A stretch of DNA of 64,000 bases from positions 311,501 to 375,500 of the forward strand of contig NZ_CP013251.1 of assembly GCF_001583435.1 (NCBI RefSeq). Direction: 5' to 3'. The DNA comes from Endozoicomonas montiporae CL-33. GTDB lineage: Bacteria; Pseudomonadota; Gammaproteobacteria; Pseudomonadales; Endozoicomonadaceae. Each line of letters starts with the position of its first letter. Position 1 is the stretch's first letter. Position numbers and translations under genes: made by a program. The notes under the pieces are model-generated. The model saw only the letters and a program-made list of their open reading frames with translations. It searched no databases and was not told where the DNA came from. Positions 49,618 to 59,554 of this stretch are shown one piece after another.

Positions 49618-50985
49618 ATGACAACAGATACACACTTCGACTATCTGGTAATTGGTGGCGGCAGCGGCGGCATCGGCACAGCCAACCGCGCCGCAATGTA
49701 CGGTGCAAAAGTGGGATTGATTGAGGCTAAACACCTCGGCGGTACCTGTGTGAATGTTGGTTGTGTGCCTAAAAAAGCGATGTGGTTTGCGGGGCAAATC
49801 TCTGATGCTGTGAAGTATGGCCCGGACTATGGTTTTGATCTGGACCATGAGGCAGTACTTAAAAGCTTCAGCTGGAATAAGCTGGTTGAAAGCCGCGAAG
49901 CTTATATCGGACGTATTCATCAGTCCTATGACCGGGTTTTGGGTAACAACAAAGTTACTGTTATTAACGGCTATGGTCGTTTTGTTGATGCCAGAACCGT
50001 TGAAGTGAATGGCGTACAGTACACAGCTGATCACATTACCATTGCAACCGGCGGTGAACCTGCCATCCCGCAGATTCCCGGAGCTGAATACGGTATTGAC
50101 TCCGATGGCTTCTTCGATTTGACAGAACGACCAGAGCGGGTTGCTGTACTGGGGGCAGGTTATATTGCAGTAGAGCTGGCTGGTGTACTTCATGCACTGG
50201 GTAGTGAAACGCATCTGCTAGTTCGCAAGCACAAGCCATTGCGCAGTTTTGATGACATGCTGTCCGACACGCTGGTTGAAATTATGGCTGCAGAAGGCCC
50301 TGCACTGCATACTCATTCTGTGCCAAAAGAAATTACCAAAGAAAACGACGGTAGCCTCACAGTACATCTGGAAAATGGTAACAGTCTGAATGTAGACACT
50401 GTGATCTGGGCTGTAGGGCGCAAACCTCATACTCACAGCATTAATCTGGAAGCGACGGGTGTTGAAACCGACCAGCGCGGTTACATTCCTGTGGATAAGT
50501 TTCAGAATACCAACGTACCGAACATTTATGCCGTAGGTGACAACATTGGCAAGATAGAACTGACACCTGTTGCTGTTGCTGCTGGCCGTCGGTTGTCTGA
50601 ACGTCTGTTTAATAACAAACCGGAAGAACATCTGAATTATGACAATGTTGCCACGGTTGTCTTCAGTCACCCAACCATAGGAACCGTTGGCTTAACGGAA
50701 AAAGAAGCCGTTGAGCGTTATGGTGCTGAGAATATCAAAGTGTATAACAGTGGTTTTACCGCCATGTTCTCTGCTTTGACCAGTCATCGACAGCCAAGCA
50801 AAATGAAGCTCGTTACCGTTGGTGAAGAAGAGAAAATTGTGGGTATACACAGCATTGGTCATGGCTCCGATGAAATGCTGCAGGGTTTCGCTGTTGCGTT
50901 GAAGATGGGGGCCACCAAGGCCGACTTTGATAACACAGTTGCTATTCACCCCACTTCGGCAGAAGAATTTGTCACTATGAGATAG
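49618..50985 (+). CDS. gor: Glutathione-disulfide reductase
   Basis: Gor reduces glutathione disulfide with NADPH. 455 residues: FAD motif [18 protein letters not shown], redox disulfide [13 protein letters not shown] (Cys44, Cys49), second nucleotide site [17 protein letters not shown] with [12 protein letters not shown] (the Arg residues select NADPH), FAD-binding IYAVGDN, and the C-terminal catalytic [12 protein letters not shown]. The ATG at 49618 has GGGAG 8 nt upstream. A Tn7-like element begins immediately after its stop, so the 3' end of gor is a candidate attachment site. Confidence 0.95.
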   Translation: MTTDTHFDYLVIGGGSGGIGTANRAAMYGAKVGLIEAKHLGGTCVNVGCVPKKAMWFAGQISDAVKYGPDYGFDLDHEAVLKSFSWNKLVESREAYIGRIHQSYDRVLGNNKVTVINGYGRFVDARTVEVNGVQYTADHITIATGGEPAIPQIPGAEYGIDSDGFFDLTERPERVAVLGAGYIAVELAGVLHALGSETHLLVRKHKPLRSFDDMLSDTLVEIMAAEGPALHTHSVPKEITKENDGSLTVHLENGNSLNVDTVIWAVGRKPHTHSINLEATGVETDQRGYIPVDKFQNTNVPNIYAVGDNIGKIELTPVAVAAGRRLSERLFNNKPEEHLNYDNVATVVFSHPTIGTVGLTEKEAVERYGAENIKVYNSGFTAMFSALTSHRQPSKMKLVTVGEEEKIVGIHSIGHGSDEMLQGFAVALKMGATKADFDNTVAIHPTSAEEFVTMR

Positions 50986-50989
50986 TGAT

Positions 50990-51059
50990 AAAATTGGAGA
51001 ATCATAAAAGTTTTGACAACTATTAATAGTTTCGACAACTCATAATAATTTTGGCAACT
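50990..51059. repeat. End repeats of the Tn7-like element (probable TnsB sites)
   Basis: AGTTTTGACAACT (51009), AGTTTCGACAACT (51028) and AATTTTGGCAACT (51047) occur at an exact 19-bp period. A degenerate fourth unit may lie at 50990 (AAAATTGGAGAAT), which would put the transposon end right at the gor stop codon (50983-50985). Tandem sites of this kind at the tnsA-side end are typical TnsB-binding sites. The partner end is outside the window. Confidence 0.75.
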
Positions 51060-51066
51060 TTGCCTA

Positions 51067-51124
51067 CCATGATCCATACTCTCAAAGTCGTAGATTTACA
51101 CGACTTTGAGAGTATGGATCATGG
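51067..51124 (+). promoter_or_regulatory. Perfect 25-bp inverted repeat over the tnsA start
   Basis: Arms 51067-51091 and 51100-51124 are exact reverse complements with an 8-nt loop (AGATTTAC). The right arm contains the probable ribosome site (GAGAG) and the tnsA ATG at 51121. As RNA it would hide the start of tnsA in transcripts entering from gor. As DNA it could be an operator. Confidence 0.7.
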
Positions 51125-51987
51125 CTATTGACCTTAAGCTGATTTACGAACAGTGGCTTGCAGAAAGCGTGTCAGGGCCTTATAAAGGCTTCATAAATCA
51201 GCAAACATTCAGCTCAAATGCTACATCTACAGAGTTCTATAGCGTAAAAATGGAGCGTATGGTTTATGCTGCTTCACCGCTGGAAAGAAGACATTTCCTT
51301 ATTAACCTTGAGTTTAATGATCGGGTAACTTCATACTTTGAGCAATATGCAATTACCCCCAGCGTTAGCCTGCAGCTTGCCAAAAAATATGGATTAAGGC
51401 ACCACTTGAATGGTAAGGCTATTGTTACAGTCGATGCTTTAGTATTTTACTCTTGCGAGCAATTTGCCGAATTTCACTCAGTTAAAAGCGATGAAGATAT
51501 TCATAAGTTCATAAGCGAGGAGTTATGCGATGAAACAATGACAAGGCTTGAAGAAAAACTTCTTATTGAAAAAATGAGTAGTGAAAGATATGGAGTGTCA
51601 TGGATACCAATTCGAGATGCAGATGCGCCAAAAATTAAATTCAAAAATTTGGAAGCTCTGTATGCTGGAAATAATGCTACTAAAGAAGACAGGAAAAGAC
51701 TTTCTGATTTCTTTCTGGCTTTTTGTAAAAAGATCACTGCAATAACCAGTGATATTAGATTTGTTGATATCCAAAAAGACCTATCAAAACTCTTGGATTT
51801 ATCTCTAGATAGTATTAGGAAAATATTTTCATTATTAGCTTGGAACAAGGTAATTGAGTTTTCACTAGATGAGTTCTTAGAGCCCACCTCGATGATAAGA
51901 GTCGATACATTCAGAGTTTTTCCCGAAAGGCTTGAAAAATGCATACAGAAAGAAGCATCCAAATCGATGATGCATTACAGGTTGTAG
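51121..51987 (+). CDS. tnsA: TnsA-like transposition endonuclease
   Basis: TnsA cuts the 5' ends so that Tn7-type elements move by cut-and-paste. 288 residues. Catalytic residues align by spacing with Tn7 TnsA: Glu55 and Glu64 in SPLERRHFLINLEFNDRV, Asp105 in IVTVDALVF, Lys123 18 residues later. A winged-helix-like C-terminal domain follows. The ATG at 51121 lies in the 25-bp inverted repeat; an upstream in-frame TTG is less likely. The AT-rich base use differs from gor. tnsB begins 49 bp before its end. Confidence 0.85.
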   Translation: MAIDLKLIYEQWLAESVSGPYKGFINQQTFSSNATSTEFYSVKMERMVYAASPLERRHFLINLEFNDRVTSYFEQYAITPSVSLQLAKKYGLRHHLNGKAIVTVDALVFYSCEQFAEFHSVKSDEDIHKFISEELCDETMTRLEEKLLIEKMSSERYGVSWIPIRDADAPKIKFKNLEALYAGNNATKEDRKRLSDFFLAFCKKITAITSDIRFVDIQKDLSKLLDLSLDSIRKIFSLLAWNKVIEFSLDEFLEPTSMIRVDTFRVFPERLEKCIQKEASKSMMHYRL

Positions 51988-54182
51988 AGTCCAAGTCACT
52001 AAACTCTGGAATGTATAGGGTTGTCCTATTAGGTGATGCTCACACTTACCTTGTAGAGATCTGTAAACGTCCAAGAAAGCTGTATAAAGTTGAGCGAGGT
52101 GATTTGTTTTCAGACATCCAGAAAGAGCGAATCAAAAAAATTGTTTATGAGACGCCATATCATCTTCTGCTGCCTGAAGAAGATATTCCAGAATCCTCAC
52201 TAAAAGAGATGAACCGGCGATATGAAATTATAAATCCTGCTATTGGTGCGATTAATGATGTGATATTGAGGAACTCGTCTGGGCAAGAACTGATAAAGGA
52301 GTGCATAAATAGATCAAAGGGAATAAGTCCTTCTGGGGAAAAAGTTAACAAAACAACTGTTTATCTTTATATATATAGGTTTTTAATGTACGGAAGGGTT
52401 GAGAGAGCATTACTTCCTGATAGATTTTTACAAGGGGCAAGGGGGAAAATAAGAACTGTAACTAAGGATACAAAAATTCGTGGCAGACCACGAAAATACA
52501 AGGAGGATATTGTAACAATAAATATCGATACTGATGCACAGGAGATAATTAAAAAAGCATATAAAAATTATTATAAAAAATTACATAGACCATCTGGTGA
52601 GTGCTGTAATGATTATGTCTCACTATTGAATGCTATTTGGTATGATAATTACATAGAATCAATTGACTCACACGGTAAAATAAAATACAAAAAGCAAAGA
52701 ATATCAGAGACTCAACTAAGGGATTGGCTACCTAAACTAATCGATAATTTTGATAAACTCGAAAGAAAAGTTGGCAGCAAAAATCTTGCTAAGGATTACA
52801 AAGAGTCTTATGGCACGATGAATGATATTGCCGATGGCCCTGCTCATGTATATGCAATTGATGCGAACACTGTAGATACTTACCTTGGTAGTGATTATGA
52901 GTATTTAAAGGAGAATACTACAGGAAAACCATTTCAATACAATGTTGTTGATGTATTTTCCGGTATGCTCACTTGGTCATCAATAGATTTTAGAGACCCA
53001 TGCCTTGCTCGCTTTATGGAAGCGCTACTTGGTGCCTTTATGAAGAAGTCGATAATGGGTGAAATATGGGGCATTGAAATTAATGATGAAGATTGGCCAT
53101 GTGAGCTCATAAGCTATGAGAATCTAGGGGATAGAGGTTCTGAATTTATTACTCCAAAAAAAAATATTATTCACGGTAGGCTTAATGTAATTGCTTCGTC
53201 TGCATGCCCAGCTTACAGACCAGATCAAAAACCTCTCGTCGAGAGTACAAATAAAATATTTAATGAAACACTTTTTCATAGATTACCTGGAGCTGTCATT
53301 AAGGCTATTGCAAGGGGAGATAAACACCCTGCAGAGATGGCTTGTATAGTCATGCCAGAGATATACAAACTTTCAGCAGAAGTGGCTTATGATATAAACC
53401 GGAGGTTATTGGATAGAAAGTACCTTACGCCTCAAATGCTTCGGGATGGAGTACGCCCACAACCAGTAGAAATATGGAAGTGGGGGCTTGAAAATTGTAA
53501 TAGTTATGGAATACCGTCAGGCAATTTTGACACCAAGTTAATGCTGATCACCTTGAGCGAACAAGTAACAATCAGAGCAAATGAAAAAGGTGTTTATACA
53601 TTGGAAGATAAAGGGCAGGACAAAATATTCTATCAGCCCGCGAATAAAGACATACAAAAATTTGTTCGCCTATATCACAATAACTTTAATAGTTCATTGA
53701 TAGCAGACTATTACACTGGCCACAGGATTGCAGGCTCAGTAAATTTTTTATACTTGATTTCAAAGAAAGATAATCAAATTACTAAATGTAGAATACATTC
53801 ACGTAGCAGAAGGCTTGTTAATATGCATATCCATCAAGTTACTTCTCAACTTGAATATGATAGGTGTGAAGATCGAGTTATTAAAAAAGAGGATGCAGAA
53901 AATAAAGCAAAAACCACCAAGGTAAGGAGGGGAATTGTAAAAGATGCATTTAAAAAGACCAAGAAAGGAAAGTCTGTCGCCAGAGCTAGAAGGAAAAACA
54001 TAAAGGAAGATAAGGATTTAGAGCAAGCGATGTTAGATCTTAAGAAAAAAACTGCATATGAAAAGATTCTTGATGAAAAAGTAAATAGTGATAAAACGGA
54101 ACAAATCAAACCCAAAGAATCGAAGAAAAAGCGTAGTGAAAATAAAGATGAATTATTTGACGATTTCATAAAAGGCATTTGA
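51939..54182 (+). CDS. tnsB: TnsB-like DDE transposase
   Basis: The 747-residue rve-fold transposase joins the 3' ends. An N-terminal DNA-binding region (about 90-190, with TVYLYIYRFLMYG and RGRPRKY) precedes the catalytic core: Asp308 (VYAIDANTVD), Asp398 (NLGDRGSEF) and Glu435 (KPLVESTNKIF), with spacings of 90 and 37 close to Tn7 TnsB. A highly charged Lys/Glu-rich tail (about 645-747) may contact TnsC. AAGG lies 8 nt before the ATG. It is in one operon with tnsA (overlap) and tnsC (1-bp gap). Confidence 0.9.
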   Translation: MHTERSIQIDDALQVVESKSLNSGMYRVVLLGDAHTYLVEICKRPRKLYKVERGDLFSDIQKERIKKIVYETPYHLLLPEEDIPESSLKEMNRRYEIINPAIGAINDVILRNSSGQELIKECINRSKGISPSGEKVNKTTVYLYIYRFLMYGRVERALLPDRFLQGARGKIRTVTKDTKIRGRPRKYKEDIVTINIDTDAQEIIKKAYKNYYKKLHRPSGECCNDYVSLLNAIWYDNYIESIDSHGKIKYKKQRISETQLRDWLPKLIDNFDKLERKVGSKNLAKDYKESYGTMNDIADGPAHVYAIDANTVDTYLGSDYEYLKENTTGKPFQYNVVDVFSGMLTWSSIDFRDPCLARFMEALLGAFMKKSIMGEIWGIEINDEDWPCELISYENLGDRGSEFITPKKNIIHGRLNVIASSACPAYRPDQKPLVESTNKIFNETLFHRLPGAVIKAIARGDKHPAEMACIVMPEIYKLSAEVAYDINRRLLDRKYLTPQMLRDGVRPQPVEIWKWGLENCNSYGIPSGNFDTKLMLITLSEQVTIRANEKGVYTLEDKGQDKIFYQPANKDIQKFVRLYHNNFNSSLIADYYTGHRIAGSVNFLYLISKKDNQITKCRIHSRSRRLVNMHIHQVTSQLEYDRCEDRVIKKEDAENKAKTTKVRRGIVKDAFKKTKKGKSVARARRKNIKEDKDLEQAMLDLKKKTAYEKILDEKVNSDKTEQIKPKESKKKRSENKDELFDDFIKGI

Positions 54183-54183
54183 T

Positions 54184-55749
54184 ATGGCTGATGAAGTAGA
54201 TATCCAGCAATATGTAAATAGACGTATTAAAAGATATATTATCGATAATCCAGAGTATAAGCCGTGCCTGAAAAGGTATTCGAACAACCCTCTCACAGAA
54301 GCACTTTATTCTGTGATTTCAAAATCAGAGAATAACCACGACTTTTCCAAGGAAGATCTATTTAAAGCTCTTGCAAAATTACCGTACCACCAAGATCGAG
54401 ATAATAATAATTTTATTAATTTGGATCAGTATACTCATAAGCAGCAATCTTTGTTATCAATGGGCTTGATGGATTGCTGTTTGCCTGACAGTGATTTATG
54501 GTTTGAAATATGGAATGAAGTAACTGACATTCTTATGGATACATACGTGTTCCGAAATCCCTTGTCAGCCGAAAATGTCAGACATCTTACCAAACTATGC
54601 CCGAAAAATAAAAAGGATAAAGATGAGTTAAAGGATAGAACTGAGTATTTGTTTACGCCAAGAGATTCTTGCTCAACTTGCACTAAGACCAGTGTTTTAA
54701 TAGGCTGCACTGGAGTCGGTAAGACTTTTATAGTTGAAAGCATTTTATCTTTAATTCCTAATGTTATCTGTCATAGAAAATATAAGGGTCAGCCCTTGCG
54801 ACTAACACAAATTCCATGGACAAAAATTGATTCTCTTCCATCCGGATCTGAAAAAGGCTGCTGTTTGCAGTATTTGGCAACACTCGACTATCTTCTTGGG
54901 AACAAAGGAAAGGATTGTTACTTCAAGGCAAGCAGTTATAACAAGAGTATTGATGTCTTGCAGCTTGAAATGGCAATAGCAACAACACTACACAATGTAG
55001 GAATGCTGGTTATTGATGATTCTGAAAACATATTAAACAACAAAGAACATCAGAGATTAACCGCTTTTTTGAGTGCTTTAGTTAACTGTGTCGGTTTATC
55101 AGTTTGGTATCTTGGAACAACAAAAATGTGGTTACTATTCACTAGCGAGAAAACAAAAGACTTTAGTGCTATAAGAAGAATTGCTACAGGATTTTACCAT
55201 GAGATAACCCGTTGCAAACCAGAAGACCAGTTTTGGAAAAAATTGGTTAAGCTCTTTTGGATTAACCTTATGGCAAACAATAAAATTGACTTGGATGACA
55301 GTGATGAAGCTGATGATGAGTCAAAATCGTATTACAAACAGATTTATGATTATACTCAGGGCATTCCGGCAATTCTGGCCAGTTTCATGCATCGCTGTAA
55401 CCGCTATCTCGTTAACAACCAAATAGATGAGATCAATGATCAGGTTCTGGAGTACGTTTACAAGTTCAAGATGACTATTATTCACGAAGGCATTGAAGCC
55501 TTGAGAGGTACAGGCCCAAATGCATTTGAGGACTTAGATTCCATTCGAGAACTTATTGAAGAAGACCAGCGAGAAGCTGCTCAATATCAGGAAACTTTTG
55601 ACAGTTCTGATACTGAAGATGCCGCATGTTCTCATTCTAAGACTGAAGACGCTTCTAAAGTTGAAACAACAGTATCCCCTGAAGATGTCTCCGATGAATT
55701 AAAAAAACTGCGTGAACTTATGACTTCGAATTTACAGAATAACGAGTAA
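54184..55749 (+). CDS. tnsC: TnsC-like AAA+ ATPase
   Basis: The 521-residue ATPase bridges target selection and the transposase. Walker A GCTGVGKTF (174-182), Walker B MLVIDDSE (274-281) and a sensor-like YLGTTK. The C-terminal 80 residues are acidic and low-complexity. It starts 1 bp after tnsB, with AAGG in the tnsB end. No TnsD/TniQ or TnsE follows; the next genes are on the other strand. Confidence 0.87.
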   Translation: MADEVDIQQYVNRRIKRYIIDNPEYKPCLKRYSNNPLTEALYSVISKSENNHDFSKEDLFKALAKLPYHQDRDNNNFINLDQYTHKQQSLLSMGLMDCCLPDSDLWFEIWNEVTDILMDTYVFRNPLSAENVRHLTKLCPKNKKDKDELKDRTEYLFTPRDSCSTCTKTSVLIGCTGVGKTFIVESILSLIPNVICHRKYKGQPLRLTQIPWTKIDSLPSGSEKGCCLQYLATLDYLLGNKGKDCYFKASSYNKSIDVLQLEMAIATTLHNVGMLVIDDSENILNNKEHQRLTAFLSALVNCVGLSVWYLGTTKMWLLFTSEKTKDFSAIRRIATGFYHEITRCKPEDQFWKKLVKLFWINLMANNKIDLDDSDEADDESKSYYKQIYDYTQGIPAILASFMHRCNRYLVNNQIDEINDQVLEYVYKFKMTIIHEGIEALRGTGPNAFEDLDSIRELIEEDQREAAQYQETFDSSDTEDAACSHSKTEDASKVETTVSPEDVSDELKKLRELMTSNLQNNE

Positions 55750-55804
55750 CACGTGGAAACCAACATCTAATCTGACACCCTCCTCTCCAAGGTAGTTCGT
55801 ACAG

Positions 55805-57199
55805 CTAATTCAGATTCTTTGGAATGGTTTTCTTCAATTCACTCCATTGAAAACGAACTGGTCGTGTTTTCTTGACTAGAATGCCTTCTTCGACTGCACG
55901 CATCAGCCACTCTTTGACTTGGCTATTATGCAGCCCAAGAGATTGAGATATTTCATCAGGTGCGATAGGGGTACTGCACAAAGAATGCAGATGCTTCAGA
56001 AAGAAGTCATAAAGAGGCTCCAGATCTGGCTCTCTACATGCAGTCAAATCTGCGTCTGCAACGACTTCGTCCTGAATCTTTGGAGCAGCTTTTGCTTTAC
56101 TGTCATTAGCTGCCTGTATACCTTCCTGTTCGGGAAGATTAGGCTGGCTCTCCCCGACTTCACTACCTACCGTAGAGACAGAAGAATATGACTCTAGTTC
56201 CTTATTCTGTGAAACAGACCTTTCTTCCGCTCCCCACAAGTCCAGAGTTGGAGCCTGTGTCGGTTGTAATCGATGTTTGATAAACAGGTCAGTTACAACA
56301 ACCTCATCAATACTGTTGTTACACCAGTGAGCGCCCTGATTAACGATGTCTGCATTTCCTGCAGCTCTGTCTTCAGTCGGCTTAACCCACAATGGAACCC
56401 AGTCTTTTTTCAGGTTCTCCAGAGCACCGCTCCATGTACCGCCTTTAATACCGGAATGCACTACCAGTGCTCCATCAGCTATGCAATAGACATACTTATT
56501 GCGGGCCATGGCATTACCCGCATTAAAGCCAGCTTCAGGATAAAACGGAGAGATCAGAACCAAGTTGTTACTGGCAAGGTGGCTACGCCATTTTTTAGCC
56601 ATTGCTGCTTTCAGCAGGCTGTCTGCCATTACACCGATTGAAGTTCCATGTGCGTTCACAGCTCCCAGCATTGAGGTTTCATCAACACCTCTGGCTCCAC
56701 CGGAAACAATACAGATACCATTGGAAGCACACTTGGCTCCAACAGCATCAGTGAACGCCAAATCAACTGGTGAAGCGTTTCTGGAACCCACTACAGCCAG
56801 GCCACCCTGATTGAGAAGGTCTTGATTACCTACCCCAAAAAACAGAGGAGGAGCTAAAGTACCCAGCCGTGCTTTTAGCCGCTTCGGGTAGCAATCGTCG
56901 GAGCGAGTAATCACCCAGACACCCGCTCTCTGCCACTTTTCCAGAGCAAGCGCCATGGCATTACCACGTTCAAGCAATGCCTTAATGCGCTCAAAGGTAA
57001 TGTTTTTGTCCTGCCAGCTTGCCAGTAGTTTAGAGAGGTTCTTTTGCAATAGTTGGGCAGGTGAGAGCTTCTGGTCTTTCAGCCATAACGCAAAGCGCCC
57101 CCACTCCGTGGGGGTCAAAGGTTTTACAGCTCCTCTTTCAGGCTTTGAGAAGTATGTGTTGAGCAGCAAAATTGCCTGTGTATTTTCTGAAAAACTCAT
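55805..57199 (-). CDS. DprA/Smf-like Rossmann protein
   Basis: 464 residues. Helical N-terminus (1-90), then the DprA core: LGTLAPPLFFGVGNQDLL, LAVVGSRNASPVD, IVSGGARGVDETSMLGAV and ISPFYPEAGFNAGNAMARN. An acidic spacer of about 80 residues and a C-terminal winged-helix (TPIAPDEISQSLGLHNSQVK) follow. DprA proteins bind single-stranded DNA and load RecA; the SMF core also occurs in phage-defence proteins. Its ATG overlaps the recQ stop (TAATG), so expression is coupled. It is longer than competence DprA. Confidence 0.82.
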   Translation of the reverse strand: MSFSENTQAILLLNTYFSKPERGAVKPLTPTEWGRFALWLKDQKLSPAQLLQKNLSKLLASWQDKNITFERIKALLERGNAMALALEKWQRAGVWVITRSDDCYPKRLKARLGTLAPPLFFGVGNQDLLNQGGLAVVGSRNASPVDLAFTDAVGAKCASNGICIVSGGARGVDETSMLGAVNAHGTSIGVMADSLLKAAMAKKWRSHLASNNLVLISPFYPEAGFNAGNAMARNKYVYCIADGALVVHSGIKGGTWSGALENLKKDWVPLWVKPTEDRAAGNADIVNQGAHWCNNSIDEVVVTDLFIKHRLQPTQAPTLDLWGAEERSVSQNKELESYSSVSTVGSEVGESQPNLPEQEGIQAANDSKAKAAPKIQDEVVADADLTACREPDLEPLYDFFLKHLHSLCSTPIAPDEISQSLGLHNSQVKEWLMRAVEEGILVKKTRPVRFQWSELKKTIPKNLN

Positions 57200-58446
57200 T
57201 AGTCACCTGTTGAGGTGGAGGCCAGTGCAACTGGATATACCTTCCCACTGCCCGCCTGCTGTAATAAGGCTGCTGCAACAGTGAAAGTCCAGCCTGAGTC
57301 CACAATATCATCAACCAGCAAAACAGGTGCTGAATAACATTCAGTGACTGCAAAAGCCCCGTCCAGATTGCGACAACGCTGATATCTGTTTTGCTGCAGC
57401 TTCTGAAGGCTATTGTCTCTGTTTTTTGCGATGGCGTCGATAAATGGAAGCCCCAATGCCTCGGCCAGTCGCCGGGCAAAGCTTGGAACCAACTCTGGGT
57501 GATTACGTGAAGGAATACAGCAAACCCATTTAGGAAACTCTTCAGGGTTCCAGCGTTCACGAATCATTTCGGCTGTAGCTGTCACCAACTCATCCCGGAA
57601 GTGACCGTCATGTTTGTCTTCAGCAACCATATAGCCCCATCCTGCATCTCCCCAGCGGGAAAGGACTCGCCCTTCCTGAGCACGCAACCCTTGAGGCAGG
57701 TTACCCCGAAAACCATATTGGGCAAATGCTCCTGCAGCAACCTGTACATTTGGTTTGATAGGCGCTTCTGCCTGCTTCAGGAAAACTGCTGCCTGATGAG
57801 CAATATCAGACTGGATTTCTGTAGCAATGATATTCTGTCCCAAACAATTAGCGCAGCAACCACAAGGTTCCCGATTGCCATCATCCAGTGCATTTCTGAG
57901 AAAAGTCATCATGCATACGTCAGTAGACATATAGTCCTGAACTTCCTGCCATTCACTTTCTCTTTGCTGAGTAAGATGGTCAATACGATCATGATCCATT
58001 GAGAACGGGTTGGTAGTTCGTTTCCAGACTCGACCATCCTTAAAGATAGGTGCAGGGTTTTCGATGCTCAGCATCTTTAGAACCTTTTCTATCTGCCCAC
58101 TGCTGACATTGGAGTGCTCTTCCAGTTCCCTGGCCGTTAAGCCATCAGAGTCATCCAGAGCATTTAGAATCTGACTAACTTCGTCTTCCGAGGGAAATGC
58201 GGAGCCACGGAAGTACTCATGAATATCTCGATCTTCCCGACCACTTAGCAGCACACCAATGGATGAAGCAATTCCACGTCCAGCCCGGCCAACCTGCTGG
58301 TAATAGGCAACAATAGAACCCGGAGCCTGGTAATGAATAACATAAGCCAGGTCAGGCTTGTCGTAGCCCATATGATGGACCCCATAAACTGGACAGGTAG
58401 CTAAGTTAAGTTTTCTGGCTGTAAGATGACCCTGCAGGAGGGAATC

Positions 58447-58731
58447 ATGACAGCAAAAAGAAAACGACATAAGCCCGAATTTAAGGCACAGGTAGCACTC
58501 GAAGCCTACAAGGGCGAAAAGACCATAAACCAGCTGGCAAGCGAACACGAAGTTGCAGCCGTTCAGGTTAGCCAGTGGAAGCGACAGCTACTCCAGGGGG
58601 TTCCAGAAGTCTTCGGCAGGGCACGGCCAGAGGTAGATCCAGATGCGCTCACTGCCCCCCTGTATCAGGAGATCGGACGGCTTAAAATGGAGCTGGACTG
58701 GTTGAAAAAAAAATCTGGCAATGTCCATTGA
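58447..58731 (+). CDS. IS3 OrfA (helix-turn-helix part)
   Basis: 94 residues beginning MTAKRKRHKPEFKAQVALEA with the HTH TINQLASEHEVAAVQVSQWK and a leucine-zipper-like end GRLKMELDWLKKK. The 9-A run near 58706 is the expected -1 frameshift site into OrfB. Confidence 0.9.
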   Translation: MTAKRKRHKPEFKAQVALEAYKGEKTINQLASEHEVAAVQVSQWKRQLLQGVPEVFGRARPEVDPDALTAPLYQEIGRLKMELDWLKKKSGNVH

Positions 58732-59554
58732 TGACAAACGGAGATGCATAGACCCGGATCACTCGAAGATCAGCATTCAGCGCCAATGTGAACTGGTTGG
58801 GTTAAGCAGGTCAAGCTGGTATTACCAAGCTTCTCCAGCTTTGGAAAGCCCTGAGAATCTGAATCTGATGAGGCTCATTGATGAGCAGTATACACGTACA
58901 CCGTTTTACGGCAGTCGTAAGATAACTGCATGGCTGAATGAGCAGGGCTTTCCGGTCAACAGGAAGCGTATACAGCGACTTATGAGGCTGATGGGCATAC
59001 AGGCTGTCGGACCAAAACCGGGCACAAGCCTGAGAAACAAAGAGCATAAGGTTTACCCGTACTTGTTGAACGGCGTTGATATTGTGAGACCCAATCAGGT
59101 CTGGAGTACTGATATTACGTACTGCCCGATGCCTCAGGGGTTTATGTATCTGGTTGCCATTATTGACTGGTACAGCCGTTACGTGGTCAGCTGGGAGCTG
59201 TCGAACACACTGGATGCAGACTTCTGTATTCATGCGCTGGGTCGAGCTTTGGAACAAGGTGAACCTGATATATTCAACACTGACCAAGGGTGTCAGTTTA
59301 CCAGTAATGATTTTCTGGCACCTCTTCAGGAACGGGAAATACGTATCAGCATGGACGGGAAAGGGCGAGCACTGGATAACATTTTTGTCGAGAGGCTGTG
59401 GCGCTCCGTCAAACATGAATGGCTGTACACGCATGAATTTCAGACTGTTCCAGAGCTTTATACTGGGCTGGATGAATACTTTGAGTTTTACAACACTGAA
59501 CGATTACACCAGTCGTTGAGTTATAAAACGCCTAAGGCAATTCACTTTGCATGA
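58721..59554 (+). CDS. IS3 OrfB (rve integrase-type transposase)
   Basis: 277 residues overlapping OrfA by 11 bp. The HTH_21 region is YTRTPFYGSRKITAWLNEQG. DDE residues lie in VWSTDITYCPM (Asp), FNTDQGCQFTSNDF (Asp) and IFVERLWRSVKHEW (Glu). Intact, so the element may still move. Confidence 0.92.
   Translation: MSIDDKRRCIDPDHSKISIQRQCELVGLSRSSWYYQASPALESPENLNLMRLIDEQYTRTPFYGSRKITAWLNEQGFPVNRKRIQRLMRLMGIQAVGPKPGTSLRNKEHKVYPYLLNGVDIVRPNQVWSTDITYCPMPQGFMYLVAIIDWYSRYVVSWELSNTLDADFCIHALGRALEQGEPDIFNTDQGCQFTSNDFLAPLQEREIRISMDGKGRALDNIFVERLWRSVKHEWLYTHEFQTVPELYTGLDEYFEFYNTERLHQSLSYKTPKAIHFA

Noticed and set aside
50990-51059. CRISPR array
   Set aside because: Units are 13 bp with a 19-bp period and 6-bp gaps; there are no spacers and no cas genes. 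They are transposon-end binding sites.
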